The translations under genes and the position numbers were made by a program. DNA of 64,000 bases, taken from Brachypodium distachyon (lineage: Eukaryota > Streptophyta > Magnoliopsida > Poales > Poaceae). Numbering within the stretch: position 1 is the first letter of the stretch; each line of letters begins with the position of its first letter. The notes under the pieces were generated by a model. The model was given only the letters and a program-made list of their open reading frames with translations, did not search any database and was not told the DNA's origin. This document shows positions 54,118-64,000 of this stretch, one piece after another. Location of the stretch: NCBI RefSeq assembly GCF_000005505.3, contig NC_016131.3:13227501-13291500 (forward strand), in the 5' to 3' direction.

Positions 54118-54204
54118 GGCGGTTGGCTCTGTCGTCGAGGAGGACGAGGCCGACGTTGGTGTAGATGCTGTCGCCGGCGGTCACCGGCGAGCTCTCCTCA
54201 CGCG

Positions 54205-54223
54205 CCCCCTACCTGGCGCGCCA
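54205..54223 (-). promoter_or_regulatory. Primer binding site of T3
   Basis: TGGCGCGCCAGGTAGGGGG on the minus strand, two bases from the LTR end at 54226. Confidence 0.88.
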
Positions 54224-54225
54224 GA

Positions 54226-55158
54226 TGTCGTCGCACGGGGCTCCGACATCGGGGATGCGCGGGCACCCCCTTTTTAGGTTCGGCAGTGGGCTACGGGAAT
54301 CGCTCTGGAGATCGCCTGCGGGACCAATGCGTGGCATAGGAATGCACCATCAACGCAACCAAGGGCACATGCACACGCTTTTTACCCAGGTTCGGGACAC
54401 CTTGCGGTGTAAAACCCTACGTCCTGCTTGTCTGAGCTTGTATTACTGTAAAATCGGTTGTTTACAGGTTGCCGGGAGAAGCCCCCGGGTGGTCTCTTTT
54501 TGGCCAAGTGCTCCTTTCTACTTCATTCTATTGCCCGTGTTGCACTACGAGTTGGCTCTGTAAACGAACCAACGAGCTAATGAAGAAAAATCCCACCAAA
54601 GACTGAACCCCTTGACCGTTGGCGGGGGTCCTCCTTTTATAGCCAAGGGGATACCACAGGTGCCACGGTGCATGGTTTACAAGTGGCGAGCAAGGAGCTT
54701 GGGCAGCTCCTCCTCGGTGCGCTGGCATGCATGCATGAGCGCCAACACCACTGCTAGGGGTCTAAGGCCTAGCAAATAGGACTGAACAGCCACTGTTCGC
54801 CTGACTAGACGGGTAACGCTCCTCCTGTCGGTTCATTAAATGCACCGTGCGCCTCACTCCTTGCCCTGGCGAAACTGCACACTGGGCGTCTGTCGTCCGC
54901 CCACATGGCGTCACTGCTCTGCTCGTTCGGCCCCGCCCTTTCGGCAGGAACCTGCGCCCGGGAACCCCTCCTCCCGGTAAGTGACTTCCTGGGAGGTGCC
55001 CAGGCGGGAATATTCCCCGAAGCCTCGCTAGCCCTTCCGGGCTGGTAGCTTGCCGGGCAGCCTGTACGTTGCCGCCCGGGGTGAGACCCTCCCGGGAACT
55101 CAGCGATGCGACCCACGCGTCGCACAGCGGTGGTACCCCGGGTGCCACTGGTGCGACA
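54226..55158 (-). mobile_element. 5' LTR of T3 (933 bp)
   Basis: Minus orientation, TGTCGTCGCACGG at 54226 to CACTGGTGCGACA at 55158, with TATA box at 54635-54641 (reversed). It is followed by the target-site candidate CAGGC (55159-55163) and T4 antisense-gene sequence. The 3' LTR of T3 is missing from the window. Confidence 0.88.
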
Positions 55159-55163
55159 CAGGC

Positions 55164-55939
55164 GCGAGGTCAGAGAGCTGGAGACGGCGGCTACGATGGC
55201 AGCCGGAGCCTTGGCGCGCCGGGAGAAAGAGCTGCAAGACCAAGCTCTGTCCCGAGAGGGCAAGCTTGCGGGGGAGCTCAAGGCTGCCCAGGATGCGGGC
55301 TCGTCCCTTCAGGGCGAGCTCGACATGGCGCGGCAAGAACTTCGCCTTATCGATGAGGACAACACGAAGAAGGCGTCCGAGATCGGAATGCTGAAGTTCG
55401 AATGCAGCGAGCACAAGCTACAGGCCCAGGAGGCTCGTGGTGCATGCACCGAGCTGCGGGCCTGCAGGGCGGAGGAGGTAGCCATACTGAAGAAGTTGGG
55501 GGACTCGGCGGTGGAGGCGCTGCAGGGGTTCGACATCCCGGTGACTTCCTTCGACGGGGCGAACATCGGCAGCTTCACCTCCTTCTTCGCAGATTTCGTT
55601 GGCCGGCTACACGGCCTGGAGAACTGCGTTACGACTTTCAGGGATCGGCAGGTCGGCTTCGCAGCTGAGGAAGTCGCTGGGCAAATCCTTACCCAGGTCC
55701 ACTCCGCCCACCCCGACTTCTCGTTCGAGTCGGTCTTCAACGCCTGGTCAGACAAAGAAGAGGCCAAGACCCACTAGGAAGTGGTACAAGGCATCGTGGA
55801 CGAGATGGTGGCATGGATGCAGAACAAGGCTGATGAAGCTGAAGCTGAAGCTGCTGACGAAGAAGCCGCCGGATGAGGCCCCGACATCGAGGAGGCACCT
55901 GGCGCCGAGACTGCTGCTCCGGGAGCACCTCATGCATAG
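55164..55939 (+). pseudogene. Antisense gene of T4, C-terminal part
   Basis: Plus-strand coding trace entered by the T3 insertion. A coiled coil (VRELETAATMAAGALARREK, DMARQELRLIDEDNTKKASE) leads to FDIPVTSFDGANIGSFTSFF and HPDFSFESVFNAWSDKEEAK. It is interrupted by TAG 55775 and TGA 55874, and ends at TAG 55937-55939 after an acidic ADEAEAEAADEE stretch. Closest relative here: T1 (36615-37070). Confidence 0.78.
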
Positions 55940-56474
55940 TTATCCCGCTTGTTCCTTTTTATTTACCTTCCTGCAAGTGGCGCAAGGCGCCTTACAACTT
56001 ACTTTGTGTTAGCCCCAATCATTTTAAATGTTCATCCCACGAACTTGTTCATTACACTTATGTTTCCTCCAATGTGAATTTACTTATTCTTTGCCTATAA
56101 TTGGCTTGCCGGGGAGGGGCTCTGTCCTTCATGTGTTATACCTTGTGTACCCGGGGACTCGCCAACCGCGTGTCTAGCCAGACCAGGGACCCAGGACGGA
56201 CCCACAGTGCCGACCTGGGGCCAGACGGTAGTGGCCGGTCACTCCACCTGCAGGTTAACTACCCCAGCACGCACCCCTCCGGGACGGACCCGCGAGTCAC
56301 GTGTGGGGAGCGTCCTCCCCCCACAAGTGTCCTTCTTACACTCCGGCCACACGGGAATTGAGCTCACCCCGGTTGACCAATGCTATCAAAGGAAGAACTA
56401 AGGACTCGAGGTGAGGTACTTAGCTTTTTGTGTTCTCAGTGTTTTTGTGCACTTATTTGAGAGTCGCGGCAAGG
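55940..56474 (-). other. 3' non-coding region of T4, part 1
   Basis: Homologous to the single-copy version of the segment that is duplicated in T2 (GACCCAGGACGGACCCACAGTGCCGAC, GGTTAACTACCCCAGC). No gene or RNA seen. It is interrupted at 56475 by a family A LTR and resumes at 59762. Confidence 0.65.
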
Positions 56475-59400
56475 TGAAGCGATCCTCCCCCTTACTAGGG
56501 TTCGATCTCTGTGCTTACCGTGCTAGTCCCTGGATCGACTCACTAGTACACACAGTTTCATGATGAAATATACAGAAACAAAGGTCAAAAGTACTTTATT
56601 ACATCGCATCATCCAGAATTTAAATAGTACTACAACCTCGCATGACCTCTTGGGCCAGCATAAAACAAATACTGTTTCAACATCATAAAACAATGTTTCA
56701 AAATACTGCAGCGGAAAAGGGTAGAACATAAGAGCCACACTACTTCAAGGTGAGAGCATGTTGGAATGTAAGCACATGACCCACAACATAACGACGAACC
56801 TCACTCATCGTCGGATCCACCTGCATTGTTAATTGCAGCCACCACGTGGTCAATACATTTGAATGTATTGGCAAGTTCACCAGAGTTATAAAGGGACCTA
56901 CCAATTACATGCATGATTTGGCTATGTGGGGTTTAGTTGTTTGCATAAAAGCATCATAGTTCAATCATATCATTTTTAAACAAATAGTTTTAAATTCTAT
57001 TGGACACGGGGTAGAAACACCCATGCTCCTATTAACCTAGGCACATTGAGTAGAAACATCAATGCTCCTACCCAGTTCAATCCATTCATTTTATTAGGAA
57101 ATTAGAATGAGTGAGACCTTCCTTACAGCCCCAATATCTAGTTGCTCATAATTGTCCGTAACCGGGGACACGGCTAAGTACTTAGTTTGACACTCTCGAG
57201 AGGTGGTACACTTTACCCACAAAAAATTGACGTGTTAATCCCTTGCTGTCCTCAGGGTAGAGTAGCAACGGCATCGACAACAGGAATTTTCAGAACATAA
57301 TCCCCCAGACCACCTGAGGGACGCGCCCCCACCTACACTGCTACATACCGATGTCACCTCGGATCCGGGTTCATATTTCTTACATCCATCCTGTCAGAGC
57401 CCATAATACCATGTGGTTGTACTGGAAGCTACTAAACAGAAAACTAGTCCAGTCTCTGGTTACCCCGGGTGGCATCCCACATTGCGACGTAGCCGCTCCC
57501 CGAATCGCATGGGGAGACGACCATGGACGCTCCCGAATCGCACGGAGAGACGACTCAGCGGGCCCCATAGAAATGGACCTAACGTCATGACATCCAAAAA
57601 CTCAAAGCAGCCCACCCTGGATGGTTTCATTGAATTACTTGTTTTGCCATACACTAGGAAAATCATATTGTAATTCAATAGTATCACATTGTAATAACAC
57701 CACCCTCGTATATTCTCATAGCATAGCATTTTACTACTACGATGGCAATTGGTGGTAAAGTCATGACAAAGGGTATCCTATACTACTAGGACAGGTCATA
57801 GCTAGCATAGATACAGTAATAATCCTAACAGTGCAACTAATAAAATCTAGTGCATAATAAAATAATGGGATGATGGTCAAAGTGAACTTGCCTTGATAGT
57901 AGTTGGTATTCAAACACTCTTCGCAATCACACAGGTCGCTCTCCGAGAAAACTAATCAAATACAAACATTGCATACATAAACACACAATACAAACAAAAG
58001 ACTATGTATGCCATGATGCAATGCAAAACATGTGACATGAGTGGGTTGATTTTATTCGGGTGATCTACTGGTCCAAAGTATTGATAATTAAGCACATGTA
58101 ATTAGGGTTTTAAACAAATGGCAAAGGCTAGGGTTTAAACCCTAGAATAAGGTTTTATTGGCATCAGCCAAATAAATTAATTTAAAATATTTATTTCTCA
58201 ATCCCATTGGACAGAGGACATTAAAATAAAATTTTGGACACTAGATTCATTCAAAAAGGTCTTCTAAATAATTAGTTATGAATTAAATAGTATAAAACCT
58301 TATTCTGTAATTTGAACGTGATTCAAATATTCCAATTTGAATTTGGACAGCGCCAAAAGATTCTACATTCCCTAAGGATTCCAAAAAGGTGTGGATCAAT
58401 ACATTTGGCCAAACAGATTAAAAGATATGATCATTTGAAGTTAAAGGGGCTTTTCTGCAAAAGTGCCTTTTCATTATTCCGGGGAATTAAAATTACATTT
58501 TCATTTTTATTTTACTGTGCCACGTGTCACGTTCTAATAGGCGCGTACCGGTTCGATTAAGTGACTAAAATGAGATCTAATCTGAGCCGTTGAAGATCGA
58601 TGGACGGTCGGGATTGAATATGGGAGCTCACCGGCTCTAGGGTTTCGGCGAGGAGCTCCGGCGAGCGGCGGGGAGCGGCGGCGGGCGATTCCGGTGATGG
58701 GGCGGCTTGGGGAGGTCACGGGCATGCACGTCTCGTCGGGGCGGAGGCGCGGGCGGCGGCGGCGGGGCTCGGGCGCGACGGGGCCGGCGCCTAGGACGAA
58801 GGCGAGCGCGGCGGCGCGGCACGGGCTCCGGCGAAGCTTCGAGCAGCGGCGGGGGCGGCGCGCATCAGGAGATGCGCGAGAGCGAGAGGGAAACGAAGCA
58901 TCAGACGGCGACGAGGATGGCTCACCGACGTGACGACGAGGGGCGAGAAACGGTGGCGGGTGGTGGCGTTCTCCGGCGAGCAATCGCGGCGGCGTAGGCG
59001 CGTGCGAGCGGGGGCGAGAAAGGGGAAAGAGAAGAGGAGGGGGAGAGCTTTATAGGGACGCGGGCTCGGAGCTTCGGGAAGGTCGGAGCAGACGAGGTGG
59101 CGGAGATTGCACGCGGCGGCATACATGGCAGGCGGCGCGGGGATCGCGGGAGCTTTCCCCGCGAGGACGAAGCCCCTGACAGGTGAGCCCCACCTGTCAG
59201 CGGGTGCGGGCGCGGGGCTGGCTTAGAGGCGAGCGCGCGCGAGAAGTTGGGCCGGTTCGGCCCAATTCGGCCGGGCCGGTCCGTTTACTCTTTTTTTTTC
59301 TTTTAGCCTTTTCTTTTTCTCCTTTTCTCATTTCTTTGATATCTTTTGATTTTGAACTCCAAATTGGTCCAAATAAATTCCAGAAAATTTGTAAAATCAT

Positions 59401-59756
59401 GTTCTACCATGATTCAACTTTTGGGAGTAGTTTCCCCTCAAAATAAAATACATAAAAATACATTTGTCCTATAAAGGCCTTAGTGCTATATATCTATTTA
59501 AATAAAATACCTTTTCAACTCCAAATAATTATCCAAAAATTATGGGATAGCTTATACATGCATTAAACACCTTTTATAAATAAACCTTATTGGTTTGAAA
59601 ATCCAAAGCTCAAATGGGTGTAAACCCTAGGGTTTAATTTGAAATAAAATCTTTTAAAACCTTTTGAGATTCAAATTTGAATTCAAATATGCAAATGTGG
59701 CATGATGCTCATGGATGCAATGCACATGAGAGAATTTGAAATTTTGGGATGTTACC
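56475..59756 (-). mobile_element. Solo family A LTR, fullest short-type copy, TSD CAAGG
   Basis: 3282 bp, TGAAGCGATCC at 56475 to GGGATGTTACC at 59756 (terminal A mutated to C), flanked by perfect CAAGG (56470-56474 and 59757-59761). It contains both blocks that are separately missing from 4809-7212 and 21724-24047, so it serves as the reference for this LTR. TATAAAG lies on the minus strand at 59048-59054, downstream of a GC-rich block (58620-59220). Confidence 0.92.
59048..59054 (-). promoter_or_regulatory. TATA box of the family A solo LTR
   Basis: TATAAAG on the minus strand in GCGTCCCTATAAAGCTC. The corresponding place in the other family A LTRs holds TATAAATA (14180-14187), TATAAAA (48684-48690) or TTTAAAG/ATTTAAA. 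Confidence 0.55.
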
Positions 59757-59761
59757 CAAGG

Positions 59762-60658
59762 ACATTGCGGCAATGCATCCTATAGCAGTATGCGCCGTGG
59801 GATGCACCACCACCGTGCCTTCGCTACGCCTCTCACCTTTGGTGTTTCCATCTCTGGTATTTTCTTCTTAGTGATGTGGCAGGGCCGCGATGGTGGGAAC
59901 ACCCTCGGCAACAAGCGCAGAGGGATGCACCACCATCGTCTCTCTGCGACATCACTTGCCTTCTTGCCTGTTATTGGTATCGCGCTTGCCCCAGTCTTTA
60001 AATAGCCGAAGCGCTGCCCTTGCCGCCACGCACGCGGAACCGCCAGCGGACGCGTGGAAGCACTAGCCCTGTCTCATTTTCCTGCATCAAGCCTCGAAGT
60101 AATTGCCATATATGTACAACTTACTCGCAAGACGACGACACCCGTGACCGCCTCACGAGCATCACAGTGTGCCTTCGTCCCCATATTTACCATGAATGTC
60201 AGATTCTCGCAGTGCCCAAGGTGCATAGCAATGTTATTATGAAATGCACGAAAAACAGCACAAACTGGATAACCTCCTGCCTCCCAGCCCCCGAGCACAG
60301 AAGAGTCGACTTCAGACTAGGGTGTGAGCATCTTCATACTTCCATGGTGCCTTGCTGGCATGTAGCACGTTGCGGACGGGTCTGGCAACTGCTAGGCCTT
60401 GTTCCGGGGCATCCCGGTAACGAGCTTGGTTTTCAGGGTTCCGGCAGCCCCCTGCTCATAGCCAAGCATGAAGAGACAATTATGTGCACCTTGAGCAGGA
60501 GACAGAGACTAACATTAACAGGAAACACAATACTCATTGAAACAACACCTATCTTTATTCATCTTTGTGCTAGCAGATTACAATCGGGCCTTGCCCGGCT
60601 ACACTAACTTAAAGAGGCACGCTGCCGCAACGTCACCAATTGGTAAGGCGCCACCGTT
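59762..60658 (-). other. 3' non-coding region of T4, part 2, with two hairpin units
   Basis: The hairpin-type repeat occurs at about 59764-59826 and 59888-59945. A TATTTAA box follows on the minus strand at 59998-60004. Further on it contains the region corresponding to T2 27757-28000. No coding sequence recognised; several short open frames do not resemble known proteins. Confidence 0.6.
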
Positions 60659-60731
60659 TTACATGTAGAACTTACGCATGTGCTCAATATTCCAACTATT
60701 GGGCACCGGCAAGCCTTCTTCGGTTTCCAGC
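60659..60731 (-). pseudogene. pol: Last codons of T4 integrase
   Basis: Minus strand: LETEEGLPVPNSWNIEHMRKFYM followed by TAA (60659-60661), matching the ends of T2 and T3 pol. Cut by the T5 3' LTR at 60732. It fixes the orientation and 3' boundary of T4 pol. Confidence 0.8.
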
Positions 60732-61723
60732 TGTCATCGCTCGGTGCTCCGACACCGGGGGCGTGCGGCCACGTCCCCCTTTTAGGTTCGGTAGGGGCGT
60801 CTGGGGCAGAGACCCGGTGATCGCCGGCACGGCCGATGACGCCCTACGGGGCCGGCAAGACGAAGTGCTAGGGGTGCGCGCTAATCCAAGAACAGACGCA
60901 CGCACGTTTTTTACCCAGGTTCGGGCCACCCGGAGGTGTAAAACCCTACGTCCTGCCTGTCTGAGCTGATATTGATTACGGATCAAATGTTTTACAAGTT
61001 GCCGGGCGAGCTCCCGGGCTTTCTCTCAGTGGCTAGGTACTCCTCACCGCCCTCTGTTGGCTGCCCACTGGAGCCACTAAGCGTCCGTCGAGCCAGCTTT
61101 GTCCAAACCAGCTAACTGACTAACTAGTCAACAGAGAACCTAGGACCCCTTGACCGTCGGCATGGGTCCTCCTTTTATACATAAGGGGATGCCACATGTG
61201 CCACGGTGCATGAGCTACAAGCGTCCAGCGGGGAGGCATGCAACTCCCCCCGGTGAGCTGGTGGCGTGCATGGGTGCCACCTCCGCTGCTAGGGGCCTAA
61301 GACCCTAGGGTAGGATTAGACAACCACTGTTCCTTGGATCGGAAGGGTAACTACCCGTCGGTCCGCTCGTTTACTGAGCCGCGCGCCTTGCTCCTTGCCT
61401 TGGTGGGACCGCGCGTCCTGCGCCCGCCACGTGCCCGCGTGGCGCTGTCAACTGGGCCCCACCCCTGAGGCGGGGGCACGTGCCCGGGAACCCCCAGTCC
61501 CAGCAAGTAGACCCCAGAAAGCACGCGGGCCCAACGCACCCGGGAAGCAGCTTCCCGGGAGGTGCCCAGGCGGGAATATTCCCTGAAGCCCCGCTAGCCC
61601 CTTTCGGGCTGGTAGCTTGCCGGGGAGCTCATAGGCGCTCCCCGGGATGAGACCTTCCCGGGAACCGGGAAAAGGGCCCGCGCGTCGCGCAGCAGTGGTA
61701 CCCCGGGAGCCACTGGTGCGACA
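60732..61723 (-). mobile_element. 3' LTR of Tat element T5 (992 bp)
   Basis: Minus orientation, TGTCATCGCTCGGTG at 60732 to CACTGGTGCGACA at 61723. It is followed by GTCGCCCCCGGGCG, the reversed plus-strand primer tract, so internal T5 sequence lies to the right. TATA box reversed at 61173-61179. The left flank CCAGC (60727-60731) is the candidate target site. It closely resembles the T2 LTRs. Confidence 0.9.
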
Positions 61724-61910
61724 GTCGCCCCCGGGCGTGGGCCGGCACCACATGTTCCCGGAAGGGTCTTCCCTTGGTCGGTTGCCGGGCTACGCCCTTA
61801 ACCGACGCGTGGGCCCCGATCAGCCGCGGGCCCGCATCCCTTCGCTACCCCATGTAAGGCGCCGTTACAAGCGGAGCATTGGACGCGTGATCTCCGCCCT
61901 AACTCCCCCC

Positions 61911-61918
61911 CTAAATAG
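61911..61918 (+). promoter_or_regulatory. Candidate TATA-like box for the T5 antisense gene
   Basis: CTAAATAG after a C-run, about 190 bp inside the 3' LTR boundary, on the strand of the antisense gene. The counterpart in T2 is at 33567-33574 (minus). Confidence 0.45.
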
Positions 61919-62089
61919 GGTAGTTAAGGCCACTCCGCGCATTATTTCCGATGATCAGGAGTTATCCCCGCGCACCCGTAGGGTACGGAACCGGTCGTTA
62001 CCAACCGGCCGGGCGTCATAAAGCCTCTACTGTTGCCAAAAGGGGAAAAACACTTTGCCCTTTCGCCTCCATCCACTTTCGCATCTCGT

Positions 62090-64000
62090 ATCCCACCACC
62101 GGGAAGGGGAAGGAGGTCCAAACCTCGAAGAAGGCTGCGACAAGCAAGACCGAGGCGGCAATCAAAGTGGCTGCCGCCAAGGACCAGAAGCGGCGGGAGA
62201 TGCGCGCCACAGTCGCCTTCTTCCGCCCCGGCTACAACGGCGAAGCGCCGGGGAAGCTCCGGCACGCCGTCACCTCCAATTTCAATCAGCACGGGGAGAC
62301 GCAAATCTTCCCGGCGGGCGTCGAGCACCAGGACAACGATTTCCGGGTGTTCGCGCGCTTCCTCCTCTGCGGCATGGTGCCGCCCTTCTCTCTGTTCCTC
62401 CACGCACTGATGGAGTCTTATCAGTTGCGGGTGGCGTAGCTCCACCCCACCTCGTTGTTCCTCCTCGCCACCTTCCAGTTCTTCTGCGAGGCGTTCGTGG
62501 GGGTGATGCCGTCGGTGGGGCTCTTCCGCCACTACTTCTACCCACGGATCGACAACGCGAAGGCGATGTCGTCAGGGGTGGTCTTCCGCGCCCGCGACCA
62601 GATGAAGTCCGAGTTTCATCGTCCGGTCGGGGAAGAAGATTGAAAAAGAGTGGCGGGGCGACTCGTGGTGGGTCCGGGTGGAGGACCCCCAGGAGTTCAT
62701 CCAGTCACCGACAGAGTTGCCGGTACCCCAGAACGGCTGGCAGGACAGGTACCCCCGCGACGCCGACCTCCTCCCCATCGTGGAGAAGATCAAGGCGCTG
62801 CGGCTAGCGGGGCTCACCGATGTCGACGTGGCGCGCACCTTCGTCCATCGGCGCATAGCCCCGCTGCAGCTACGCTCCCGGCCCGCGTGGATGTACACGG
62901 GTTCCGGGGACAGGACACGCCTCCAGGCGGACGGCATGGATTTGGAGTCCCTCAGGACATGGGTGAGGGGGATCTCCGGCGAGATCTTCCAATCAACGGA
63001 GTTCCCGCCGGGGTTTCCGCTCTCCACGCCAGCGTCAGGGCGCTCAGCGACATCGTCGGCGCCTTCCCGCCCTGCAACGAGTGGGGGCTGATGGACGACA
63101 CGCCCACCCGGGTCCCGGACGCTCCCCCGCAAGCATCCCGCGGGAAGCAGGTGCTCGAGCGCGGGAAGCAGGTGCTCGAGGAGAGCGAGGGCGGGTCCGA
63201 CCCAGCTGGCCCTCCCTCGGGTCACTGGATGACGAGGCAGGCCAGGTGGCCCCGTCCCCGGAAGTCGTCGCCGTGGAGGACGATGACGAAGAAAGCAGCG
63301 ACAGCGCGCCCTGGATCGTGAGAAGATCGAGGGCGTTCGCAGCGGCTGCAGCCATCTCCTCAACGGCGACGTCCGCCCCGGAAGCGGCCACCAACCTGAC
63401 GGCGGCGGCCGTTTCTTGGGCGCCCATCGATACCTTGACGGCATCCGCGGCAACAGGGGCTGCGGGTGCCTCGGCGGCTGCCCCTGCCTTGGCGGCGGCC
63501 GCCCACACCGCGGCGGGAACCGGTCCTGGGGTGCCCGCTGGTACGCCGGCAGCGCCAGCGCCTGCGGGGGTCACCGGCGCCCCGGCAACGGCCTTCGCCC
63601 CGGTAGCGGGGGCCTCCGTGAGTTTGGCTCCCGGCGCCGCGGCGGCATCGCCGTCAACACCCGGAGCTCTCCGGGTTACGACAACTCCGTGGGCGCCCAC
63701 GGCGCCGCCCGCTCGTGGGGTCTTCCAGGGCTTCGCGCTCCGGCGCAACCCCCCGAAGTCCTCATCGCCGGCGGGCGCCAGCAAGAGGACACGCACCGAC
63801 GCTGGCGCCGCCACCGACCCCGCTGCCGCAGGGGTCCGCAGCGGCGCGGGCGTGTCCCTCGGCGACTCAGCCCCAACGGAGACAGGGCCGGCCCCGAGTA
63901 TGTCCTTGTTGATTCTCTGCAACTGCAATTTCTGTTAGCTAGGCTCATGAACATACCTTCTCTTTCTGCAGTGAGCGGCAGCTCGCCCGCGGCAAGCCTC
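62090..64000 (+). pseudogene. Antisense gene (PF04195-type) of T5, N-terminal half
   Basis: Plus strand. The region corresponding to the T2 start codon reads GTATCCCACC, so the ATG is lost; the nearest in-frame ATG upstream is at 61951. The N-terminal domain is clear: FFRPGYNGEAPGKLRHAV, FARFLLCGMVPPFSLFLHAL, LHPTSLFLLATFQFFCEAFVG, PSVGLFRHYFYPRIDN, then VEDPQEFIQSPTELPVPQNG and LRTWVRGISGEIFQSTEFPP. The Ala/Pro linker follows (63330-63890), then an intron (63898-63971) and the first codons of exon 2. Stops and shifts: TAG 62437 (CAG), frameshifts near 62615 and 63010. The gene runs off the window. Confidence 0.8.
63898..63971 (+). other. Probable intron in the T5 antisense gene
   Basis: 74 nt with donor GTATGT (63898) and acceptor TTCTCTTTCTGCAG (ending 63971). 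Splicing joins ..TETGPAP to MSGSSPAASL, and T3 has SSPAASF directly before its conserved FNTDLGTLVG block. Unspliced, the frame ends at TAG within NCNFC-stop. Confidence 0.65.

Noticed and set aside
59736..60607. Open frames of 89 and 195 codons in T4's 3' region
   Set aside because: The first runs through hairpin repeats; the second has no recognised motif and no counterpart in frame in T2 or T3.
1..64000. tRNA, rRNA, snoRNA or host miRNA genes
   Set aside because: Scanned for tRNA A/B-box pairs with cloverleaf context and for rRNA cores by eye; none seen. The hairpin arrays are reported as element features, not as annotated miRNAs.

Overview
The window looks like intergenic DNA from a large, repeat-rich grass (Poaceae) genome. 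I see no host gene, rRNA or tRNA gene. Essentially all 64 kb can be assigned to nested LTR retrotransposons of three kinds. Family A is a Ty3/gypsy chromovirus of the Tekay/Del (RIRE3-like) type: initiator-Met primer site TGGTATCAGAGC, long LTRs (2.3-4.2 kb) running TGTAACATCCC...TCGCTTCA, an extra ORF0 before gag, and FIDD in RT. Family B is a Ty3/gypsy element of the Tat type (RIRE2/Cinful/Grande-like): primer site TGGCRCGCCAGGTAGGGGG, LTRs of about 0.9-1.0 kb running TGTCGCACC...GACA, YMDD in RT, a second RNase H, and an antisense gene between pol and the 3' LTR. The third kind is one solo Ty1/copia LTR. The grass assignment is an inference from these families; I cannot name the species.

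Layout, left to right. 1-520: end of a minus-strand family A LTR. 521-8882: family A element TK1 on the plus strand (LTR end, primer site, ORF0, gag-PR-RT-RH-IN), interrupted by a solo family A LTR at 4809-7212 (TSD GAATA) and cut off inside integrase. 8883-17192: recombined family A LTR pieces enclosing TK2, a 3'-truncated minus-strand family A element (9992-15106) with an intact 324-aa ORF0. 17193-17732 and 34723 to about 38118: Tat element T1 (plus), which has lost everything between gag and its 3' region. Inside T1's gag sits T2 (17733-34722), the only two-LTR element here, about 13.7 kb without its own two nested solo LTRs. From about 38230 to 55158: Tat element T3 (minus), joined head-to-head to T1 and carrying three solo LTRs (Tat 39986-40994, family A 45419-49661, copia 51591-52920). 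55159-60731: Tat element T4 (minus), into which T3 was inserted, with a family A solo LTR at 56475-59756. 60732-64000: 3' LTR and antisense gene of Tat element T5 (minus), inserted in the end of T4's pol and running out of the window.

Coding capacity is almost entirely decayed. Most premature stops are CAG to TAG or TGG to TGA/TAG, as expected from deamination of methylated cytosine. The most interesting structure lies in the Tat 3' regions. In T2, T3 and T4 a TATA-like box in element-sense orientation is followed 55-75 bp later by an array of roughly 60-nt hairpins. In T2 and T3 most stem irregularities read as G-U wobble in the sense RNA. Convergent to this is the antisense gene (PF04195-type N-terminus, Ala/Pro-rich linker, coiled-coil C-terminus), which contains a conserved 72-74 nt GT-AG intron and has its own CTAAATAG box. 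Mechanistic relations between these parts are inference.
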